Shown: piece by piece, positions 19,626-28,726 of the stretch
Numbering within the stretch: the first letter of the stretch is position 1
How the letters are laid out: the number at the start of each line of letters is the position of its first letter
Source: an uncultured Mycoplasmatota bacterium
GTDB taxonomy: Bacteria > Bacillota_I > Bacilli_A > RF39 > UBA660
NCBI GenBank assembly: GCA_947165285.1
Contig: CAMUZS010000002.1
Location: 182,377 to 246,376, forward strand
Direction: 5' to 3'
DNA length: 64,000 nt
Notes under the pieces: generated by a model
What the model saw: only the letters and a program-made list of their open reading frames with translations
Database searches by the model: none
Told to the model about the DNA's origin: nothing
Translations under genes and position numbers: made by a program

Positions 19626-21131
19626 ATGCAAACAGATAATCAAGTATTACAAATAAATATTGATGATATTATACCTAATAGATTTCAACCAAGAATAGCT
19701 TTTGATGATAATGGATTAGCAGAACTTGCTGCATCTATTAAAGAACATGGGATAATTCAACCATTGGTATTAAGAAAACTAGGAAAAAAATATGAAATTA
19801 TTGCTGGTGAAAGAAGATATAAAGCATCACAACTAGCAGGATTAACTACAGTTCCTGCAATAATATCAAATATTGATGATAATAAAAGTGCTGAAGTAGC
19901 ACTAGTAGAAAATATTCAAAGAAGAGATTTAACAGCTATCGAAGAAGCTAGAAGTTATAAAAACTTATTAGATAAAGGATATTTAACACAAGAACAATTA
20001 GCTAAAAAAATGGGTTTATCTCAATCTGCTATATCAAATAAATTAAGATTGTTAAATTTAGATGATAGTGTTCAACAAGCTCTTCTTGATAATAAAATAT
20101 CTGAAAGACATGCAAGATCATTATTAACATTACCTAATAAGGAAGATCAAAAAAAATGGTTAGATAAAATTATTAATGAAAGATTAACTGTTAGGCAATT
20201 AGATAAAGCATTAAAAGATAATAATGTTGAAACATCTGATGGTAGTGATGTTCCATTGGTAGAATTAACTCCAAATATAGAAGAAATACAAAGTAATGCA
20301 GAAGATATAAATAAGGAAGGAATTAATAGTCCTAAAGTATCGGAGGAGATTATGATAGAAGAAAATCAACCAAATACATTAGATAATCAAGGTATAGAAA
20401 TAAGTGAAGATGTTCAAGATACTACACAACCAATGGTAAGTCCAGTTGAAAATACAAATACATTAGATAATAATACTCCTGAACAACATGATATAAATGA
20501 GAATAACAATTTTGAAGTTAATAATAACGTAGGTACTGATTCATTTGAACCACTAAATCCATTTGCAGGAAGTGATATTGTACCTAATACTACACAAAGT
20601 CAAGTTATGCCTACACAGCCTAATGTAAACAATAATGCTAGTAGATTTTTTAATCAATTGGAAGAACAACCTGTTGATATGAACAGTTTAAATGCATTTG
20701 ATGGTCAAAATCAATTCACTATAGATAATAATCCAAATCAAATTCCAAATAATGATATAGAAATATTTGATATGTCTAAGAATCAAGCTCCACAGCAAGA
20801 TTTTAATAATGATAGTATAAATAATCAGTTTAATACAATGGAATCTAATGCTATAAATGAATTAAATCCTAATAATAGATTCTTTCAACCAATTCAAGAT
20901 TCATCTGTAGATAATATTAATCCAATTAATATACCTACTCAACAATATATTAATCCAATGGATTCAATTTCATTATTACAAGGAAATAATTTTGAATCAA
21001 ACAATGTAATGGATGCTATAGCTGAAATAAAAAGCAAAGTAAATGAATTAACAAGTAAAGGATATAATATAAACATGGATGAAGCAGATATGAATAATAC
21101 GTATCATATAAATATAATAATAAATAAATAA
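19626..21131 (+). CDS. parB: ParB/Spo0J-family partition protein with a giant linker
   Basis: ParB is a CTP-dependent clamp that loads at parS and organises the origin region. The N-domain has the CTP-binding motif GERRYKAS (61-68) and ENIQRRDLTAIEEA (95-108); the HTH is about 121-142. The C-terminal dimer domain (about 458-501) ends YHINIIINK, matching the usual ParB/Noc end. Between them, residues about 200-455 are a disordered, Asn/Gln/Asp/Pro-rich insert. Family members are normally near 280 residues; this is 501. Its place after rsmG matches noc in Bacillus, but perfect parS sites in the window favour ParB specificity. No parA is nearby. Confidence 0.93.
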   Translation: MQTDNQVLQINIDDIIPNRFQPRIAFDDNGLAELAASIKEHGIIQPLVLRKLGKKYEIIAGERRYKASQLAGLTTVPAIISNIDDNKSAEVALVENIQRRDLTAIEEARSYKNLLDKGYLTQEQLAKKMGLSQSAISNKLRLLNLDDSVQQALLDNKISERHARSLLTLPNKEDQKKWLDKIINERLTVRQLDKALKDNNVETSDGSDVPLVELTPNIEEIQSNAEDINKEGINSPKVSEEIMIEENQPNTLDNQGIEISEDVQDTTQPMVSPVENTNTLDNNTPEQHDINENNNFEVNNNVGTDSFEPLNPFAGSDIVPNTTQSQVMPTQPNVNNNASRFFNQLEEQPVDMNSLNAFDGQNQFTIDNNPNQIPNNDIEIFDMSKNQAPQQDFNNDSINNQFNTMESNAINELNPNNRFFQPIQDSSVDNINPINIPTQQYINPMDSISLLQGNNFESNNVMDAIAEIKSKVNELTSKGYNINMDEADMNNTYHINIIINK

Positions 21132-21160
21132 AAATAATCTTAATATAAGATTATTTTTTT
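21130..21160. terminator. Bidirectional terminator between parB and the PBP gene
   Basis: AATAATCTTA (21133-21142) and TAAGATTATT (21146-21155) pair with a 3-nt loop. T follows on the plus side and A precedes on the left, so it can end both convergent transcripts. Confidence 0.8.
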
Positions 21161-23111
21161 ATTCACTAATTTCTTCATTTAATACAAAACTATCTTTACT
21201 ATCTTCTGAACCTTTCACATAATAAAATATAAAAACATGATCTTTATCTTTTGTTTCTTCTCCTGTTATAGCATTTAATGGAACTCCAACAACATTATTA
21301 GGAGTTTCATACCAATTTGATTCTTTATCTTTCAAAATAGTTTCTACAGTATCAACCCAAATATTTTTAGAAATAGTATTATCTTTTATTTGAACTTCCG
21401 TATTATCATCATATCCATTCCAAACTAACATTAAAATATCAGGATTATATCCAATCATCCAGTAATCAGTGCTAGTTGAACCCGTTTTCATTGCATATTT
21501 TCTACTTATTTTAGATGCCAAACTATAAATTGTAGGATTTGCATAATCTTTGAATGCACTATTATATGTAGAAGTTAATAATTCATTTAATATATAAACG
21601 TAGTTTCCATTTAGTACTTGTTCGTTTTTATCCTTTTTTTCATATAATATATTTCCATTTAAATCTTCAACTTTATTTATAAAGGATAAGTCTTTTTTAA
21701 AGCCACCATTAGCAAGCGTTGTATATGCATTTGCAAAATCTATCATGGATAGTTCATTTGTGCCAAGAGGAAGTGATGGTATTGGGTCTAAATCTTCAGT
21801 AATTCCCATTCTATGAGCTGTATCTACAAGAGTATCCTCTCCTAAAAAGAGATGGGTTTTAACTGCATATATGTTATCTGAATAAGATATAGCGGCTGCC
21901 ATTGTTATATTTTTATTACCATAGTTTTGATTATAATTTTGTGGAGAATATGTTTGATTATTAGAAAAAACAAATGTTGTTGCCTCACTTAAAAAAGTTG
22001 AAGAACCAGTCATACCATTTTCTAAAGCAGCATAATATAATAGTGGTTTCATAGTAGAACCTACTTGTCTTTTCGAAGAAATAGCTCTATTAAACTGACT
22101 TTTTGCATAATTTTTTCCTCCGATAAGAGCTTTTACATTTCCACTTTGTGGATCGATAATTACACTAGCAACTTGCAATTCATCATCATCACTAGGCATA
22201 TTATTTTTTATACTATTCTCTAAAATTTCTTGATATTTTGAATTTAATGACGTATATATTTTAAGTCCACCTGTATCAATTAATGTTTTAGGAATACTTG
22301 GAATTTTTTCTAGCTCATTTTTTACTGCATCTTGATAGTACATAATATTGTTAATTTTTTGTTCATTGCTTTCTCCATAAATATTTATATTTTCACTAAA
22401 TAATTTATTATTTTCTTCATCTGTTAATAATTTGTTATTAACCATAGTTTCAGCAACTATTTTGGCTCTTTTTATGCAAGCATCATAATTAGAAATAGGA
22501 TTATAATTATTTGGGTTCTTTGGTATACCTGCAAGCATCATAGCTTCTTCCTTAGTTAAATCTTTTGAACTTTTATTAAAATAATATAGTGATGCATTTT
22601 CTACTCCATAGTTTCCTTGACCAAAATTTATGGTATTTAAATAACCTTCTAATATTTCATCTTTTGAAAAATGCATTTCTAGTTTTAAAGTCAGCCAAGC
22701 TTCTTGTAATTTTCTATCTAGCGTTTTATCAAAATTTAAATATAAATTCTTTACATATTGCTGGGAAATAGTTGATGCTCCCCCTATTATTTCTTTATTT
22801 TCAATATTTTGAAACAAAGTTTTTGCTATTCTTAAATAGTCAAATCCTTTATGTTGATAAAAGTTTTTATCCTCAACACTTAAAATTGCATCAATTAAAT
22901 ATGGGGAAATGTCATTTAAACTAACCCATTTATTTGTTCCTGAACCGGTATAGATAAGATTATTTTCATCGTCATATATGAAATATTTTCCTGTATTTTT
23001 AATATCTAATACAGGACTAAAATATGCCGCAGTATATAATGCAATAATACAAATAATTGATATAATAAAGAATATAAAATTTGTTTTAAGAATTTTTTTA
23101 AAAAATCTCAT
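21159..23111 (-). CDS. Class A penicillin-binding protein (PBP1a-like)
   Basis: This is a bifunctional cell-wall synthase with a membrane anchor (residues about 11-30). The GT51 glycosyltransferase domain has catalytic E80 in SVEDKNFYQHKGFD and GGASTISQQYVKN. The transpeptidase domain has all three motifs: STMK (S352), SDN (411-413) and KTGS (542-545). At 650 residues it is on the short side. It is transcribed against its neighbours and converges on parB. A class A PBP shows that this organism builds peptidoglycan, unlike true Mollicutes. Confidence 0.94.
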   Translation of the reverse strand: MRFFKKILKTNFIFFIISIICIIALYTAAYFSPVLDIKNTGKYFIYDDENNLIYTGSGTNKWVSLNDISPYLIDAILSVEDKNFYQHKGFDYLRIAKTLFQNIENKEIIGGASTISQQYVKNLYLNFDKTLDRKLQEAWLTLKLEMHFSKDEILEGYLNTINFGQGNYGVENASLYYFNKSSKDLTKEEAMMLAGIPKNPNNYNPISNYDACIKRAKIVAETMVNNKLLTDEENNKLFSENINIYGESNEQKINNIMYYQDAVKNELEKIPSIPKTLIDTGGLKIYTSLNSKYQEILENSIKNNMPSDDDELQVASVIIDPQSGNVKALIGGKNYAKSQFNRAISSKRQVGSTMKPLLYYAALENGMTGSSTFLSEATTFVFSNNQTYSPQNYNQNYGNKNITMAAAISYSDNIYAVKTHLFLGEDTLVDTAHRMGITEDLDPIPSLPLGTNELSMIDFANAYTTLANGGFKKDLSFINKVEDLNGNILYEKKDKNEQVLNGNYVYILNELLTSTYNSAFKDYANPTIYSLASKISRKYAMKTGSTSTDYWMIGYNPDILMLVWNGYDDNTEVQIKDNTISKNIWVDTVETILKDKESNWYETPNNVVGVPLNAITGEETKDKDHVFIFYYVKGSEDSKDSFVLNEEISE

Positions 23112-23198
23112 TTATTACCACCATTACTAATATGAATAAAAATTTTTATTTTATGTAGCTATTTAAAATATTATATGCTATAATGATTCAGTAAAAAA

Positions 23199-23561
23199 AT
23201 GTGGGTGATAAAAATAAGGAATAAATTGGATTTTACATTAATTAGAAATGGAAATGAAAAAATAAGACAAAATAATATTGATTATTCTAAAATCTTTGAT
23301 AAAATAGTATTCGAAATAAATGCAAATAAGTATTTTTTCAAAGAGAATAAAGATGAATTAGAATTTCAAAAAGAAGATTTAGATACTGTTTTTAATTTAA
23401 ATAATAATAAATTAGCAACAATATTCTTAAAAGAATATAATGTAAGTATGCCAATTAAGGTTAAATACTTTCAGTATAAAAATATCAATGGAAATTTTGA
23501 AATTAATTATATATTAGAAACTGATGATGAATTGGTAACAATTAAAATCGATTTTCATTAG
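23199..23561 (+). CDS. DUF1934-like (YwiB-type) beta-barrel protein
   Basis: This 120-residue protein is only weakly similar to the DUF1934/YwiB family. The length, strand-rich pattern and end (FEINYILETDDELVTIKIDFH) fit, and in Bacillus ywiB lies close to rpoE, as here, although argS is missing between them. The start is uncertain. The ATG at 23199 has no ribosome site; a TTG at 23226 has AAGG at good spacing. An extended -10 (TGCTATAAT, ending 23184) lies upstream. Function is unknown. Confidence 0.5.
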   Translation: MWVIKIRNKLDFTLIRNGNEKIRQNNIDYSKIFDKIVFEINANKYFFKENKDELEFQKEDLDTVFNLNNNKLATIFLKEYNVSMPIKVKYFQYKNINGNFEINYILETDDELVTIKIDFH

Positions 23562-23604
23562 TTTTGCATATAATGTTTTAGAAAATTATGATGGAGGAAT
23601 ATAT

Positions 23605-24051
23605 ATGAAATTAAAAGATATTACAAAAGAAGAATTAGAATCAATGAGTTATGATGATATAGCTTATATTATATTAAAAGAGGGAAATAAAAAATTAAAA
23701 TTACCTGATTTATTTAAAAAAATATGCAAACTTCTTGATTTAGATGAAGCAGAATATGAAGCAAAAATTAGTGATTTCTTTCAATTGATTTCAAGAGATC
23801 AAAGATTTAAAATGTTAGATAAAGGTTATTGGGATTTAAAAGAAAAATATCAAACACAAGTAATTATTACATCAGAAGATGAAGACATTGAAGAAATTGA
23901 AGCTTCTGAAGAAGATGATGAACTTGATACTGAAGAAGAAAATGATAATTATTTTGTTGAAGAAAATGAAGATGACGATCCTGAAGAAGATGACCTAAAA
24001 GATTTAATAATTATTACGGACGAAGAAGAAGATGAAGCAAACCTTAGTTAG
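23605..24051 (+). CDS. rpoE: RNA polymerase delta subunit
   Basis: RpoE (delta) is a Bacillota RNA polymerase subunit that speeds recycling and raises promoter selectivity. The N-terminal HARE-HTH domain (about 1-80, including SYDDIAYIILKE and GYWDLKEKY) is followed by a nearly continuous Glu/Asp tail (about 91-145), exactly the family layout. The ribosome site GGAGG is strong. The terminator stem begins inside the final codons. Confidence 0.92.
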   Translation: MKLKDITKEELESMSYDDIAYIILKEGNKKLKLPDLFKKICKLLDLDEAEYEAKISDFFQLISRDQRFKMLDKGYWDLKEKYQTQVIITSEDEDIEEIEASEEDDELDTEEENDNYFVEENEDDDPEEDDLKDLIIITDEEEDEANLS

Positions 24052-24071
24052 GATAGTTTGCTTTTCTTTTT
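24034..24071 (+). terminator. Terminator after rpoE
   Basis: AAGCAAAC (24035-24042) pairs with GTTTGCTT (24056-24063), followed by T-rich sequence up to 24071. The stem begins inside rpoE. Its loop is 13 nt. Confidence 0.65.
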
Positions 24072-24089
24072 AATGATAGGATGATAAAT

Positions 24090-25145
24090 ATGAATGAAAG
24101 ATTAGAAAATATTAAAAATAAATATGAAGAATTAAGTGTTGAATTAACAAAACCAGAAGTATTAAATGATTTTAATAAATTAAAAAAATTATCAAAAGAG
24201 CAAAAAGATCTTGAAGAAATAGTAAATAAGTATAATGAATATAAAAAATGTGAACAAGATATTAAAGATGCTAAAGAATTAATTAATGATCCAGAAATGC
24301 ATGATTTTGCATTGGAAGAGTTAAATTTAAAAGAAGAAGAATTACCAAAAATAAAAAAACAATTAGAAGTTTTACTATTACCTAAAGATCCAAATGATGA
24401 TAAAAATATAATCATGGAGATAAGAGGTGCTGCTGGTGGAGATGAAGCAAATATATTTGCAGGTGATTTATTTAGAATGTATTCTAAATATGCAGAAAAA
24501 CAAGGATGGACAATTGAAATTTTAAATGAGTTAGAAGGAACAGCAGGAGGTTTTTCTCAAATAGAATATACAGTAAAAGGCGATTCAGTTTATTCAAAAT
24601 TGAAATTTGAAACAGGATCTCATAGAGTTCAAAGAGTACCTGAAACAGAATCTCAAGGAAGAGTACATACTTCAACAGCAACAGTACTTGTTATGCCAGA
24701 AGTAGATATAGAAGATATAGAAATTAGAGAATCTGATTTAAAAATTGATGTTTATCATTCATCAGGTGCAGGGGGACAATCAGTTAATACTTCAAATTCA
24801 GCAGTTAGAATTACACATTTACCAACTAATACTGTTGTAACTTGTCAAATAGAAAGAAGTCAACTTAAAAATAAGGAAAGAGCAATGCAAATGCTTGCAA
24901 CAAAATTACATGATGCAGCTCAAAATAAATTAGATAATCAAGTAGGAGAACAAAGAAAAAAAATTGGTACAGGTGATAGATCAGAAAAAATAAGAACATA
25001 CAATTATCCTCAAAATAGGGTAACTGATCATCGTATAAATTATTCAATAATGGAATTAGATAGAGTAATGGATGGTAATATTGATCCAATTATAGAAGCA
25101 TTAATTACTGAAGATCAAAGATTAAAACTAGAGGGTAATGATTAG
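24090..25145 (+). CDS. prfA: Peptide chain release factor 1
   Basis: RF1 ends translation at UAA and UAG. The 351-residue protein has the catalytic GGQ in SGAGGQSVN and the RF1-type codon-recognition loop in HRVQRVPETESQGR. The ATG at 24090 is chosen since AGGAT lies about 8 bases upstream, while an ATG at 24081 is too close to it. prmC, the methyltransferase of the GGQ glutamine, begins 2 bases after the stop. Confidence 0.96.
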   Translation: MNERLENIKNKYEELSVELTKPEVLNDFNKLKKLSKEQKDLEEIVNKYNEYKKCEQDIKDAKELINDPEMHDFALEELNLKEEELPKIKKQLEVLLLPKDPNDDKNIIMEIRGAAGGDEANIFAGDLFRMYSKYAEKQGWTIEILNELEGTAGGFSQIEYTVKGDSVYSKLKFETGSHRVQRVPETESQGRVHTSTATVLVMPEVDIEDIEIRESDLKIDVYHSSGAGGQSVNTSNSAVRITHLPTNTVVTCQIERSQLKNKERAMQMLATKLHDAAQNKLDNQVGEQRKKIGTGDRSEKIRTYNYPQNRVTDHRINYSIMELDRVMDGNIDPIIEALITEDQRLKLEGND

Positions 25146-25147
25146 TA

Positions 25148-25873
25148 ATGAATAAAATTACTGATAAAGATTTAGAATTATTAAAACAAATATATCCAAA
25201 TGATTTTCAAAAGAAAATAGAAGAATTAAATAATAATTATCCAATACAATATTTAATAGGATATGTAGATTTCTATGGTTATAAGATTAATGTTAATAAT
25301 AATGTACTTATCCCCAGGTTTGAAACAGAATATCTTGTAAAAGATGTAATTGATTTAATTAAGATATATAATATTAATCAAAATATTATTGATATATGTA
25401 CAGGATCAGGGTGTATAGCAATAGCTTTATCAAAAGAATTAAATATTGAAATTGATGCAATTGATATTTCAAAAGATGCAATTGAAGTAGCAAAAGATAA
25501 TGCTAGTATTAACAAAGCGAGTGTTAATTATATTAATCAAGATATTAAGTTATTCGAAAGTAATAAAAAATATAATGTATTAGTTTCAAATCCACCATAT
25601 GTTAAAAAAAATGAAGAAGTATCACCAGAAACTAAATATGAACCATCTATAGCTTTATATGCTGATAATAATGGATTAGAGTTTTACGATATAATATTAA
25701 AGAAAAGCAAAGATATATTGTATAAAAATAATCTTATAGCTTTTGAAATAGGTAGTACTTTAAAAGATGAAATAATAAATTTAATAAAAAAATATTATCC
25801 AAAAGCAAAAATAATAACGAAAAAAGATTTAAATAATTACGATAGATATATTTATATAATAAATAATGAATAA
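25148..25873 (+). CDS. prmC: Release factor glutamine methyltransferase
   Basis: PrmC methylates the GGQ glutamine of release factors. The 241-residue protein has the SAM motif IIDICTGSGCIAIAL and the catalytic NPPYVKK motif, plus the N-terminal substrate-binding helices with YPIQYLIGYVDFYG. At 241 residues it is slightly shorter than the usual 275-290. The operon with prfA is conserved, and spoIIR follows. Confidence 0.95.
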   Translation: MNKITDKDLELLKQIYPNDFQKKIEELNNNYPIQYLIGYVDFYGYKINVNNNVLIPRFETEYLVKDVIDLIKIYNINQNIIDICTGSGCIAIALSKELNIEIDAIDISKDAIEVAKDNASINKASVNYINQDIKLFESNKKYNVLVSNPPYVKKNEEVSPETKYEPSIALYADNNGLEFYDIILKKSKDILYKNNLIAFEIGSTLKDEIINLIKKYYPKAKIITKKDLNNYDRYIYIINNE

Positions 25874-25913
25874 AAAATCTTGTTATAAATCATAAATATA
25901 ATAGGTGAAAAAA

Positions 25914-26420
25914 ATGAAAAAAATAATTATTATATTATTCATAATATCTATTATATTTATAGTTTCAAATAAAAATGAAATCATGATTCCAAAAGATTCA
26001 ATAAGATTTAGAATATTAGCAAATTCAAATTCAATAGAAGATCAAGCATTAAAAAACAAAGTAAAAGATGAGATTATAAATGATGTTATAAGTAAGTATG
26101 AATTTAATGAAAATAGTAATTCAAAAGAAATAATAGAAAAATCAATACCTGATATAGAATCTATAGTAAAAAAATATGATGTTAATTATACAATAAACTT
26201 TGGGAAAAACTATTTTCCAGAAAAAGAATATAATGGAATTAAATATCCTGAAGGAGATTATGAATCATTAGTAATAACAATTGATAAAGGTAAAGGAGAT
26301 AACTTTTGGTGTGTTTTATATCCTCCTTTATGTTTAGTTGAAGATAATAAAGATTATTCTAATATTGAATATAAATCAATAATAAAACATATTATTAATA
26401 AGTATATAAAACATATATAA
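25914..26420 (+). CDS. spoIIR: Stage II sporulation protein R
   Basis: SpoIIR is secreted from the forespore and triggers SpoIIGA processing of pro-sigma-E in the mother cell. The 168-residue protein has a signal/anchor segment (about 4-18), then IRFRILANSNSIEDQALKNK, INFGKNYFPEK, YPEGDYESLVITI and GDNFWCVLYPPLCLVE, all hallmark SpoIIR segments. I chose the ATG at 25914 because AGGTGA lies at good spacing. Position after prfA-prmC matches Bacillus and Clostridia. Confidence 0.93.
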   Translation: MKKIIIILFIISIIFIVSNKNEIMIPKDSIRFRILANSNSIEDQALKNKVKDEIINDVISKYEFNENSNSKEIIEKSIPDIESIVKKYDVNYTINFGKNYFPEKEYNGIKYPEGDYESLVITIDKGKGDNFWCVLYPPLCLVEDNKDYSNIEYKSIIKHIINKYIKHI

Positions 26421-26437
26421 TAATATGTTTTTTTTAT
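26408..26437 (+). terminator. Terminator after spoIIR
   Basis: AAACATAT and ATATGTTT (to 26430) form a stem across the spoIIR stop, followed by a T run. Confidence 0.7.
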
Positions 26438-26458
26438 GTAAAGAATAAATATAATTAA

Positions 26459-26487
26459 TAGACATTAATAGTTAAAAATTATATAAT
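26459..26487 (+). promoter_or_regulatory. murA promoter
   Basis: TAGACA (26459-26464) and TATAAT (26482-26487) are 17 bases apart, placing a start about 20 bases before murA. Confidence 0.6.
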
Positions 26488-26515
26488 AAATATACATGAA
26501 AGGACTAGGCAAGAT

Positions 26516-27763
26516 ATGACTAAATTAATTATTGAAGGACAAAGAGAGTTATCAGGGACAATAAAAATTAGTGGTGCAAAAAATAGTGCAGTTGCACTAA
26601 TTCCAGCTAGTTTATTATCAGATGGCAAAGTTATAATTGATAATGTTCCAAATATTTCTGATATAGATGCCTTAGATGAAATTCTTGTATATTTAGGAGC
26701 TACTGTAAAAAGAGATGAGACATCTATAAATATAGATTCATCAACTATTATTAACAAGGAGATACCAGAAAATATTTCAACTAAATTAAGGGCTTCATAT
26801 TATTTTATGTCAGCATTGCTTGGAAAATATAAAAAAGTAGAGATGTATTTTCCTGGTGGATGTAAAATTGGTGCTAGACCAATAGATCAAACATTAAAAG
26901 CATTTAAATCATTAGGAGCACGTGTTACTGAAAGTAATAATAAATATTTAATTGAGGCAGATGAATTAATAGGAACTACTATTTATTTAGATATGCCTTC
27001 AGTTGGTGCAACTATTAATACAATATTAGCTTCATGTAAAGCAAAGGGAACAACTATAATTAGAAATGCTGCAAAAGAACCAGAAGTAGTTAATGTAGCA
27101 ATATTTTTAAATCAAATGGGAGCAAGAATTACTGGAGCAGGTACAAGTGATATATGTATAACAGGAGTTGAAAAATTAGGACCATGTTATACTGAAGTTA
27201 TTCCAGATCGTATTGAAGCAGGAACATATTTAATTGCAGGAGCATTACTTGGTAATAATTTAAAAATTGATAATATAATTCCAGATCATTTAAAATCTTT
27301 AACATCAAAATTAAAAGAAATAGGATTTCATTTAGATATATCAAATAATTCTATTACAATATCAAAAACTGATAATTTAAAAAGTGTTAATATTCAAACA
27401 TTAGGATATCCAGGATTTCCTACTGATTTACAGCAACCAATAACAGTATTACTTACACAATGTAATGGACTTTCAAAAGTAACTGAAACTATTTATGAAA
27501 ATAGATTTCAAAATGTTAAGTATTTAAATCAAATGGGAGCTAATATAGAAATTAATGATAGAACATTAAGTATTATGGGACCTACAAGTTTAAAAGGTGA
27601 GGAAGTATATGCTACTGATTTAAGAGCTGGAGCATGTTTGGTTTTGGCAGGATTGATAGCAGAAGGTAAAACAATTATTAATGATGTAGATTATATTTTA
27701 AGAGGTTATGAAAAAATAGTTTTAAAATTGCAAGGAGTAGGTGCTAAAATAGAACTTCAATAA
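26516..27763 (+). CDS. murA: UDP-N-acetylglucosamine 1-carboxyvinyltransferase
   Basis: MurA performs the first committed step of peptidoglycan synthesis, adding enolpyruvate from PEP to UDP-GlcNAc. The 415-residue protein has the substrate region ISGAKNSAVALIPASLL and catalytic Cys116 in FPGGCKIGARPID, so it should be fosfomycin-sensitive in type. In Bacillus murAA lies beside spoIID; here rpmE, rpiB and other genes lie between. Confidence 0.96.
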   Translation: MTKLIIEGQRELSGTIKISGAKNSAVALIPASLLSDGKVIIDNVPNISDIDALDEILVYLGATVKRDETSINIDSSTIINKEIPENISTKLRASYYFMSALLGKYKKVEMYFPGGCKIGARPIDQTLKAFKSLGARVTESNNKYLIEADELIGTTIYLDMPSVGATINTILASCKAKGTTIIRNAAKEPEVVNVAIFLNQMGARITGAGTSDICITGVEKLGPCYTEVIPDRIEAGTYLIAGALLGNNLKIDNIIPDHLKSLTSKLKEIGFHLDISNNSITISKTDNLKSVNIQTLGYPGFPTDLQQPITVLLTQCNGLSKVTETIYENRFQNVKYLNQMGANIEINDRTLSIMGPTSLKGEEVYATDLRAGACLVLAGLIAEGKTIINDVDYILRGYEKIVLKLQGVGAKIELQ

Positions 27764-27766
27764 ATA

Positions 27767-27794
27767 AAATAGTATTATAATACTATTTTTTTTT
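27767..27794 (+). terminator. Terminator after murA
   Basis: AAATAGTAT (27767-27775) and ATACTATTT (27780-27788) pair around a TATA loop, followed by T. Confidence 0.8.
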
Positions 27795-27807
27795 GAAAGG
27801 AAAATTA

Positions 27808-28362
27808 ATGAAAATCAAATTATTACTATTAATAATTGGAGTATTTTTTATTACATATAAGATATATAATTATAATTATACAAAAAAAATTAATATTACT
27901 TCTATAAATAGTTTATTAAAAGAAAACAATTATAATTTTGAATTAGCAAAATTATTAGAAAAAGATCAAAATATATATAATTATAATATAGATTTTTCAA
28001 ATGAATATATGGAAATAGAAAATTTAATTGGCAAAATAAATAATAACTATAATAATCTTTTACAAATATTACATAATAGTGATATTTCTATAATATCTGT
28101 AGGTGATATAGATTATAAAACTGAAAAATTGAGTATTATATTAGAAGAGTTAAAAGAACTATTTAGTATAATTAGAAAGATTAATACAAAAGAAATAATA
28201 TATATTAGTCCATATAATATAAAAAATACACTCCATATAAAAGAATTATGTAAAAAGTATAATATAATATTTATTAATGGTAACTCATTTAATAATAAAA
28301 TACTATTATCTAAGCAAATATATCTTAATATAAAAACGTATTGGAATAAAGAAAAAGATTGA
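27808..28362 (+). CDS. Orphan membrane-anchored protein
   Basis: I do not recognise this 184-residue protein. It has one N-terminal membrane segment (KLLLLIIGVFFITYKIY, about 4-20) and then an outside or soluble alpha/beta part, including DISIISVGDIDY and EIIYISPYNI, faintly like a divergent SGNH-hydrolase fold, but no catalytic Ser or His-Asp pair is clear. An in-frame TTG at 27793 is less likely than the ATG at 27808, which has AAAGGA upstream. The preceding terminator suggests that it depends on read-through. Confidence 0.6.
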   Translation: MKIKLLLLIIGVFFITYKIYNYNYTKKINITSINSLLKENNYNFELAKLLEKDQNIYNYNIDFSNEYMEIENLIGKINNNYNNLLQILHNSDISIISVGDIDYKTEKLSIILEELKELFSIIRKINTKEIIYISPYNIKNTLHIKELCKKYNIIFINGNSFNNKILLSKQIYLNIKTYWNKEKD

Positions 28363-28386
28363 TTTATTAAAAACTTATGGTATAAT
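28359..28386 (+). promoter_or_regulatory. rpmE promoter
   Basis: TTGATT (28359-28364) and TATAAT (28381-28386) are 16 bases apart, about 60 bases before rpmE. Confidence 0.65.
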
Positions 28387-28446
28387 ACTTTAGGTAAATA
28401 AATTACTATGTTTATGAGTTAAACATGGCGAAAGGAGAAATGGCAA

Positions 28447-28656
28447 GTGAAAGCAAATATTCATCCAGAAATGAAAGATACAACTGTAGAATGTGCTTGT
28501 GGTGCTAAATTTACAGTTAAATCTACTAAAGATCAAATTCATTGTGAAGTATGTTCAGAATGTCATCCATTCTATACTGGAGCACAAGGAAGAGCAAAAA
28601 AAGCTGGAACAATTGAAAAATTTAACAAAAAATATGGAATTAAAGATACTAAATAG
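28447..28656 (+). CDS. rpmE: Ribosomal protein bL31, zinc type
   Basis: This 69-residue protein begins MKANIHPEMKDTTVECACGA and has the four-cysteine zinc site of zinc-binding bL31 (CAC then CEVC), with HPFYTGAQ following. The start is GTG, preceded by GGAG. An ATG at 28440 is out of frame. The zinc-free paralogue was not seen in this window. Confidence 0.95.
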   Translation: MKANIHPEMKDTTVECACGAKFTVKSTKDQIHCEVCSECHPFYTGAQGRAKKAGTIEKFNKKYGIKDTK

Positions 28657-28667
28657 TATCTTTTTTC
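28642..28667 (+). terminator. Terminator after rpmE
   Basis: AAAGATAC (28642-28649) and GTATCTTT (28656-28663) pair across the stop codon, followed by T. Confidence 0.8.
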
Positions 28668-28673
28668 ATTTAT

Positions 28674-28702
28674 TTGACAAGTAATAGACCTATTGATAAA
28701 AT
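28674..28702 (+). promoter_or_regulatory. rpiB-spoIID promoter
   Basis: TTGACA (28674-28679) and TAAAAT (28697-28702) are 17 bases apart, a good vegetative promoter for rpiB and the genes after it. Confidence 0.7.
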
Positions 28703-28726
28703 TAATAAAGGAAAGAGGGTTAATAT

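Noticed and set aside
19626..21131. Naming this gene noc
   Set aside because: Its place after rsmG fits noc, but perfect parS sites are present and no Noc-type site (ATTTCCCGGGAAAT) was seen, so ParB is the safer name.
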